A model generated the notes under the pieces. The model had not been told where the DNA came from. It saw only the letters and a list, made by a program, of their open reading frames with translations, and did no database searches. DNA of 64,000 bases. Source: an uncultured Rhodobiaceae bacterium (GTDB taxonomy: Bacteria > Pseudomonadota > Alphaproteobacteria > Rhizobiales > TMED25). The translations under genes and the position numbers were made by a program. Location of the stretch: positions 205,128 through 269,127 of the forward strand of contig CAJWPC010000001.1 of assembly GCA_913045225.1 (NCBI GenBank), given 5' to 3'. Below are positions 58,832 to 64,000 of this stretch, piece after piece (positions within the stretch are counted from its first letter, which is position 1; each line of letters starts with the position of its first letter).

Positions 58832-61330
58832 TTAATTTTTTTTATCTTTTAAATCTATAATTTTTATAGCCTCTTCGAGGTTTAATGTTTCAACCGAAAT
58901 ATTTTTCCCAACAGAGTAATTCTTTTTCTTATACTTTAAGTAAGGCCCATATCTGCCACTAGATAAAATTATATCATTCTTAGTTTTGGGGTATTGGCCC
59001 AATATTTGATTTGGGCTTGAAGGTGACACTTTATTTTTTTCGTCAATCAACGTCACTGCTCGGTTGAGTCCTATTGCAAAAAGATCCTCAAGCTTAATAC
59101 TCACATACGTATTTTCATGTTTGATATAGGGTCCATACCTGCCAATAGCACCAGTAATCTCTTGATTTGTTTCAGGATGGTTACCAATTGATTTCGGCAG
59201 GGATATAAGCTGTAATGCTAGTTCATCTGACAAATCTTCCACCTTGATGTTTCTTGGTATTGAGACACGCTTTGGTTTGTCATTCTCCATATTGGAATCT
59301 TCCACTTCTAAATAAGGGCCATAACGACCACTTTGAAGTGTAATTTCATTGCCAGTCATTGGATCAATTGCAATTACTTGCTTCTGGGTTGCGATAGCAT
59401 CATTTTTTCCTAAACCATGCTGAAAGTTACAATCAGGATAATTTGAACAACATAAAAATGAACCACTTTCAAATGACTTTAGGGTTATTTTCCCCCCGCT
59501 GCAGTCTGGGCATAGTCTTGGATTTTCTGAGTCTTGGCCAAATATGTGAGGGGCGAGTGTGTCTACGAGGTTTTCCATGACTTCTATTCGTTCAATGTCC
59601 TTAACATTTTTAGTTTTCATATCCAGATTTGAGTAAAAATCCTCTAGTAATGATATTCTTGTAAAGTCGCCGTTTGATATTTGATCTAATTTTTGTTCTA
59701 AGTCAGCGGTAAAATCATATTTTACGTAGTCTGGATAGTAATTTTCTAAAAAGACAGTTAAAAGTCTGCCATTGCTGGTTGGGATAAATCTTTTTTGTTC
59801 TAGTTTTGTATAATTTCTCTCTGTCAAAACACTAAGTATACTTGCATAGGTTGACGGTCTTCCAATTCCTAAGTCTTCCAAGAGCTTGATTAGTGAGGCT
59901 GGGTTGAATCGCGGTGGCGGCTCAGTATCGTGTGCATTATCTGTAAGTTTTTTACAGCTGATAGACTCATTTTCTTCTATTCCAAATACATTTTGATTAC
60001 TTAATTTTTCTTCATTCAGATCTTTTTCCGCACCATCATTTGGTTTATCATCAAAAAGTACTTGATACCCAGCCTCCAATCGATGTTCGCCGGATGCTCG
60101 AAAAAGATTATTCTGACCTAAATTATCAATTGCTTTAATTGTAATACTGGTTCTTTCAAATTTTGCATTGGCCATTTGACTTGCCATTGTTCTTTTCCAA
60201 ATAAGCTCATAGAGTTTGAATTGCTCATCACTTAAATGGGCTTTAATCTTTTCAGGCGCATTAGTTATTGATGTGGGCCTGATAGCCTCGTGTGACTCTT
60301 GTGCATTCTTGGATTTTGTCTGATAAATATTCTTATTTTGAGGAACTTGCTCTGCCCCAAAAATAACTTCGATATTATTCCTTATCTCATTTATTACGTT
60401 ATCTTCTATTTGGACTCCGTCAGTTCGCATATATGTAATTAGCCCACCTTCAATCTTTTGACTATCTATTCCCTCATACAATTTTTGAGCTACTTGCATT
60501 GTTCGTGTTGGATTAAAGCCAAGTCTTTTCGACGCCTCCTGTTGTAATGTTGATGTTGTAAACGGTGGCTGGGGCTTTCTAATAATACTTGTTTTTTTAA
60601 CCTCAGATACAGTGAAAATTGAATTATTTAGATTATTGATTATTGCTTTTGCTTCTTTTTCAGACTTAATATCAAATTTGTTTAATTTATTCTCATTAAT
60701 AGATACTAGAGATGCTGTAAAATTTTGACCATTTTTTGCTGACATTGATGAAGTAATGGACCAATATCTTTGGCTTTTGAAATTTTCTATCTCAATTTCT
60801 CTCTCACAAATAATTTTTAGTGCAACTGATTGAACTCTACCTGCTGATTTAACGCCTGACAGTTTAGTCCATAAAATTGGAGAAATTTTAAAGCCAATAA
60901 GATAATCTAGGGACCTCCGAGCTTTATACGCCTCAACCAGGTCACTATCAATACTCCTTGGATTGTTTATTGCATCAAGAACTTTATCTTTTGTAACGGC
61001 ATTAAAAACAACCCTTTCGAAATTCTTAGATTTTTTTTTATTTAATAACTCAAAAAGGTGCCATGAAATAGCTTCACCCTCCCGATCGGGATCGGTGGCA
61101 AGTACTATTTTTTCAGATTTTTCAACTGCATGCTCAATCTCTCTCAAGGTCTTAGCCCTGCTAGTTGTTTTTTCCCATTTCATTTCAAAATCATTTTCAG
61201 GATCTATTGAACCACTTTTTGCAGGTAGGTCCCGCACATGCCCCATAGAGGCAAGTACCTTATATTCTGATCCTAAATACTTATTAATTGTTTTCGCTTT
61301 AGCTGGTGATTCTACTATTACTAATATCAT
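58832..61330 (-). CDS. topA: DNA topoisomerase I
   Basis: 832 residues. TOPRIM domain with ATDPDREGE (78-86), catalytic Y300 in LITYMRTDG, a single C4 zinc ribbon (CPDC...CCSNYPDC) and three C-terminal GRYGPYL-type repeats. It relaxes negative supercoils. It overlaps nothing; plsY ends 2 bases before its start. dprA, often between plsY and topA, is absent here. Confidence 0.96.
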   Translation of the reverse strand: MILVIVESPAKAKTINKYLGSEYKVLASMGHVRDLPAKSGSIDPENDFEMKWEKTTSRAKTLREIEHAVEKSEKIVLATDPDREGEAISWHLFELLNKKKSKNFERVVFNAVTKDKVLDAINNPRSIDSDLVEAYKARRSLDYLIGFKISPILWTKLSGVKSAGRVQSVALKIICEREIEIENFKSQRYWSITSSMSAKNGQNFTASLVSINENKLNKFDIKSEKEAKAIINNLNNSIFTVSEVKKTSIIRKPQPPFTTSTLQQEASKRLGFNPTRTMQVAQKLYEGIDSQKIEGGLITYMRTDGVQIEDNVINEIRNNIEVIFGAEQVPQNKNIYQTKSKNAQESHEAIRPTSITNAPEKIKAHLSDEQFKLYELIWKRTMASQMANAKFERTSITIKAIDNLGQNNLFRASGEHRLEAGYQVLFDDKPNDGAEKDLNEEKLSNQNVFGIEENESISCKKLTDNAHDTEPPPRFNPASLIKLLEDLGIGRPSTYASILSVLTERNYTKLEQKRFIPTSNGRLLTVFLENYYPDYVKYDFTADLEQKLDQISNGDFTRISLLEDFYSNLDMKTKNVKDIERIEVMENLVDTLAPHIFGQDSENPRLCPDCSGGKITLKSFESGSFLCCSNYPDCNFQHGLGKNDAIATQKQVIAIDPMTGNEITLQSGRYGPYLEVEDSNMENDKPKRVSIPRNIKVEDLSDELALQLISLPKSIGNHPETNQEITGAIGRYGPYIKHENTYVSIKLEDLFAIGLNRAVTLIDEKNKVSPSSPNQILGQYPKTKNDIILSSGRYGPYLKYKKKNYSVGKNISVETLNLEEAIKIIDLKDKKN

Positions 61331-61331
61331 T

Positions 61332-61970
61332 TTATTTAAGCTTAGACTCTTGCCCTTTGATCAATCTTTTTATATTTTCCATATGCCTATATATCAAAAT
61401 AACGCTCATGAAAAGTATAATCGTAAAATTAATACGAAAGTCAATATCCTTCGGGCTTAAAAAATCATAATAAATAAAGTCATTCAATTTCATCATATTT
61501 ACCATAATATATACGACAGGTATTGAGATAATTGATGTTATGCTGGATAGGGAAGAGTATCGCGTGGTGACGAAAGTTGATACCCACATTAATATAAACA
61601 GCAATGAAAACAACGGGCTCATTATGAGCAAGATACCAAAATAGGCCGCAACTCCCTTTCCCCCGCGAAAATTTAGCCAAATTGGGAACACATGACCAAG
61701 CAAAGAAAAGAAACCAATGATCATGATCATGTTTGCATTTATATCAAAATATTTTGCCATCATCATTGGTATTATGACTTTTGATATATCCAATAGCAGT
61801 GTTAAAGCACCAATTTTTCTATTACCTGCTCTGATAACATTAGTTGCCCCAATATTTTTTGAGCCGAGTTTACGAATATCAATGTTTAAAATCTTTTTCG
61901 ATAGGATAAGCCCGAATGGAATACTACCTAAGAAATATGCAAATAGTGATACTAATAAAATCAAAATCAT
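61332..61970 (-). CDS. plsY: Acyl-phosphate:glycerol-3-phosphate acyltransferase
   Basis: 212 residues with about five or six membrane helices. Family motifs: GSIPFGLILSK, GSKNIGATNVIRAGNRKIG and the GGKGVAAYFG loop that binds the acyl-phosphate. First acylation in phospholipid synthesis, at the inner membrane. Order pyrB - pyrC-like - plsY - topA is typical in proteobacteria. Confidence 0.95.
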   Translation of the reverse strand: MILILLVSLFAYFLGSIPFGLILSKKILNIDIRKLGSKNIGATNVIRAGNRKIGALTLLLDISKVIIPMMMAKYFDINANMIMIIGFFSLLGHVFPIWLNFRGGKGVAAYFGILLIMSPLFSLLFILMWVSTFVTTRYSSLSSITSIISIPVVYIMVNMMKLNDFIYYDFLSPKDIDFRINFTIILFMSVILIYRHMENIKRLIKGQESKLK

Positions 61971-61984
61971 ATCAAAATTATTTT

Positions 61985-63286
61985 TTACTGATCTATTAAA
62001 TTATGAATAATATTTCCATTAACAATTGTTAGCAATACTCTGCCTTGCATTTTTTGATTTTCAAAGGTTGTATTCTTGCATTTTGTTGTTAATTTGTCAG
62101 CATCACACACCCACGGCTGATCCAAATCAACGAGAATTAAATCGGCCTTTTTACCAACTTCAAGACTCCCTGTATTCTCTAAGTTGAGAATCTTTGCAGG
62201 GTTATAGGATATTTTTTTCATAAGCTTTGAAAGTGAAATATAACCTTCATGGTATAAAGATAATGATGCTGCCAGCAATGTCTCGATGCCCACAGCACCG
62301 TATGCCGCTTCTTCAAATGGTAGGCGTTTAGACTCTGTTCCTTGTGGTTCATGGTTTGATGTTATAATATCAATTGTATCATTGTTTAAATTTTCAAGTA
62401 TGTATGAACGGTCATTCTCTGATCGAAGCGGTGGCTTGACTTTAAAAAATGTCCTATATGCGGCAATATCATTTTCATTTAATTTTAGGTTATTAATTGA
62501 TACACCGCATGTAATTTTATCACTCATATCTTTGAATTTATTAACTACATCATAAGACTCGCTTGTTGAAATACACATCGAATGATACTTTACTTTCGTA
62601 TGATGTGCGATACGCAATTCCCTTTCTAGCGCAATTGTTTCAGAAATTTTTGCAATTCCTGGTAGGCCAAGGCGCATTGAAATTTCACTCTCATTCATTA
62701 CACCAAATTTATCAAGGTCCGATACAGGTAATTGCATAATTTGAGCATTAAAGTTTGAAGCGTAGGTGAATACATTTTTTAGTATATTTGTATTATTTAT
62801 TTCATTATAAGCATCTGAGAACCCAACCGCCCCCGCTTCTTTTAGAAGGCCGATTTCAGTCATATTTTTTCCTTCATGCTTCTTTGTCAATGCCGCTATT
62901 GGTAAGATATTTATTTGTGATTTATCTTCAGATTTTCGAATTATATATTGAACTAATTCAGCTTCGTCAATGATAGGGTTAGTGTCTGGTCGACATGCGA
63001 TGGATGTTATTCCAGATGCTTTAGCTGCATTACTTATATCCTCAATCGTTTCAATATGTTCATATCCAGGTTCACCAGCAAAAACCCACATATCAATAAG
63101 TCCAGGCGATAAAGCATTTTTTTTGCAATCGATTATTTTGCAATCTGAAATATCGTAATTCGGACTTGGTTTATTGAAGATTTCCTTAATAATTCCTTTT
63201 TCAACAAGCAGGGAGCCAATAAACTCCATCTCATTTTTTGGGTCCACAAGTAATGCATTTTTAATTAATAATTTCTTTTTGGTCAT
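61985..63286 (-). CDS. pyrX: Dihydroorotase-like protein, metal site lost (PyrX/PyrC' type)
   Basis: 433 residues with full dihydroorotase architecture, but the zinc motif DxHxH is D65-M-W67-V-F69 in GLIDMWVF, so both histidines are gone. The C-terminal DHAPH region reads SNHEPQ. Such inactive PyrC' subunits pair with aspartate carbamoyltransferase and stabilise it, as known for Pseudomonas and others. The adjacent pyrB, 7 bases upstream, fits this. An active dihydroorotase must be elsewhere in the genome. Confidence 0.85.
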   Translation of the reverse strand: MTKKKLLIKNALLVDPKNEMEFIGSLLVEKGIIKEIFNKPSPNYDISDCKIIDCKKNALSPGLIDMWVFAGEPGYEHIETIEDISNAAKASGITSIACRPDTNPIIDEAELVQYIIRKSEDKSQINILPIAALTKKHEGKNMTEIGLLKEAGAVGFSDAYNEINNTNILKNVFTYASNFNAQIMQLPVSDLDKFGVMNESEISMRLGLPGIAKISETIALERELRIAHHTKVKYHSMCISTSESYDVVNKFKDMSDKITCGVSINNLKLNENDIAAYRTFFKVKPPLRSENDRSYILENLNNDTIDIITSNHEPQGTESKRLPFEEAAYGAVGIETLLAASLSLYHEGYISLSKLMKKISYNPAKILNLENTGSLEVGKKADLILVDLDQPWVCDADKLTTKCKNTTFENQKMQGRVLLTIVNGNIIHNLIDQ

Positions 63287-63293
63287 TCTTTTT

Positions 63294-64000
63294 TTACCCA
63301 GTGGCTAATGTTTCTAGAACTGCCATCCGAGCCGCTACTCCCATTTCAACTTGATCCTTGATTACGCTTTGTACATTATCTGCTACTGATGTATCAATTT
63401 CCACACCTCTATTCATTGGGCCGGGATGCATCACAATCGCATTCTTACTCGCATAGGATAACTTATCCTCATCAAGCCCGTAGTATTGGAAATATTCTCT
63501 GGCTGAAGGAATATATGAGCTTAACATTCTCTCGTTTTGCAGTCTCAGCATCATAATTACGTCAACATCTCGAATACCTTCTCGCATATCTAGGTATGTT
63601 TTTACTTTGTATGCATCTATATTATTTGGAAGCAGCGTCTTGGGAGCAACAATATTGATATCCGCCCCAAGCATTGATAGTAGAATTATATTCGACCTTG
63701 CAACTCTGCTGTGTAATATATCGCCGCATATAGCTACCTTCAGTCCCTCTATCTTTTTTTTATGATAAATTATAGTTAGAGCATCAAGTATTGCTTGCGT
63801 CGGATGCTCATGCGAGCCATCTCCTGCATTGATAACAGAGCAGTCGACCTTTTGTGATAGCAGTTCAGAAGCCCCAGCTGAATAATGGCGGACAATTAGG
63901 AGATCAGGCTTCATAGCATTCAATGTTACCGCTGTATCAATGAGGGTTTCACCTTTGGCAACTGATGACTGTTTGAGTGACATATTGATAACGTCTGCGC
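63294..64000 (-). CDS. pyrB: Aspartate carbamoyltransferase catalytic chain, N-terminus off the right edge
   Basis: The frame continues to the window end: upstream of an internal ATG (63983) the codons for ADVIN remain open, so the true start is outside. About 234 residues visible. Seen: [17 protein letters not shown]-like [23 protein letters not shown], and the C-terminal [12 protein letters not shown]. The N-terminal STRT carbamoyl-phosphate site is missing because of the edge. It catalyses the first committed step of pyrimidine synthesis. Confidence 0.93.
   Translation of the reverse strand, partial: ADVINMSLKQSSVAKGETLIDTAVTLNAMKPDLLIVRHYSAGASELLSQKVDCSVINAGDGSHEHPTQAILDALTIIYHKKKIEGLKVAICGDILHSRVARSNIILLSMLGADINIVAPKTLLPNNIDAYKVKTYLDMREGIRDVDVIMMLRLQNERMLSSYIPSAREYFQYYGLDEDKLSYASKNAIVMHPGPMNRGVEIDTSVADNVQSVIKDQVEMGVAARMAVLETLATG

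Overview
The window is a contiguous piece of an AT-rich, tightly packed bacterial chromosome. It most likely comes from a free-living, probably marine, alphaproteobacterium. The support is an ATP12-family F1-ATPase assembly chaperone behind an RluC/D-type pseudouridine synthase, the order D-Ala-D-Ala carboxypeptidase - clpS - clpA - HIT - FemAB-like acyltransferase, a DivK-like single-domain response regulator, and rlmB - tRNA-Tyr - tRNA-Gly - tuf - tRNA-Trp - secE - nusG. The low GC, very short intergenic gaps and several overlapping convergent genes suggest a streamlined genome. The genus-level placement is inference.

Region 1 (1-15.6 kb) is an accessory catabolic neighbourhood. It holds a thiol-dioxygenase-like cupin (cut by the left edge), an FMN alpha-hydroxyacid oxidase, a DHDPS/NAL-type aldolase, a 3-hydroxyisobutyrate-dehydrogenase-like enzyme, a quinone-oxidoreductase-like dehydrogenase, an alpha/beta hydrolase, an M24 (creatinase/Xaa-Pro peptidase fold) hydrolase and a ThDP enzyme. 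A CoA transferase plus CitE-like lyase pair, an SsuBC/TauBC-like ABC importer without a binding protein, a carboxymuconolactone-decarboxylase-family protein, an aldo/keto reductase and a gamma-glutamylcyclotransferase complete it. No transcription factor lies among them, but several intergenic regions carry dyad-symmetric operator-like sequences. One of these sits exactly between the -35 and -10 of the ABC operon promoter. The substrate is unknown.

Region 2 (15.7-19.6 kb) is transitional: infA, an EamA transporter, an FAD-linked D-2-hydroxyacid dehydrogenase, tRNA-Thr, rlmB, tRNA-Tyr and tRNA-Gly.

Region 3 (19.7-49.4 kb) is the information-processing core. It runs tuf, tRNA-Trp, secE, nusG, rplKAJL, rpoBC, then rpsL-rpsG-fusA, then the whole S10/spc/alpha series from rpsJ to rplQ with secY and adk. 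All genes are on the + strand and nearly touching. Notable features are the absence of tuf between fusA and rpsJ, an L3 protein with a long acidic tail, structured leaders before rplJ and rpsL, and a hairpin that overlaps the promoter of the rpsM-rpsK-rpoA-rplQ operon.

Region 4 (49.4-64 kb) is housekeeping: crcB, a pseudouridine synthase, an ATP12 chaperone, lipB, tRNA-Leu, a small membrane J-domain protein, a D,D-carboxypeptidase, clpS, clpA, a HIT protein, a FemAB-like acyltransferase, a divK-like regulator, rpmG, topA, plsY, a catalytically degenerate dihydroorotase and pyrB (cut by the right edge). Between the divK-like gene and rpmG lies a promoter-led pair of hairpins, one with a CCUCCU loop, that looks like an unannotated small RNA gene. 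I see no insertion sequence, prophage, CRISPR array or rRNA gene.
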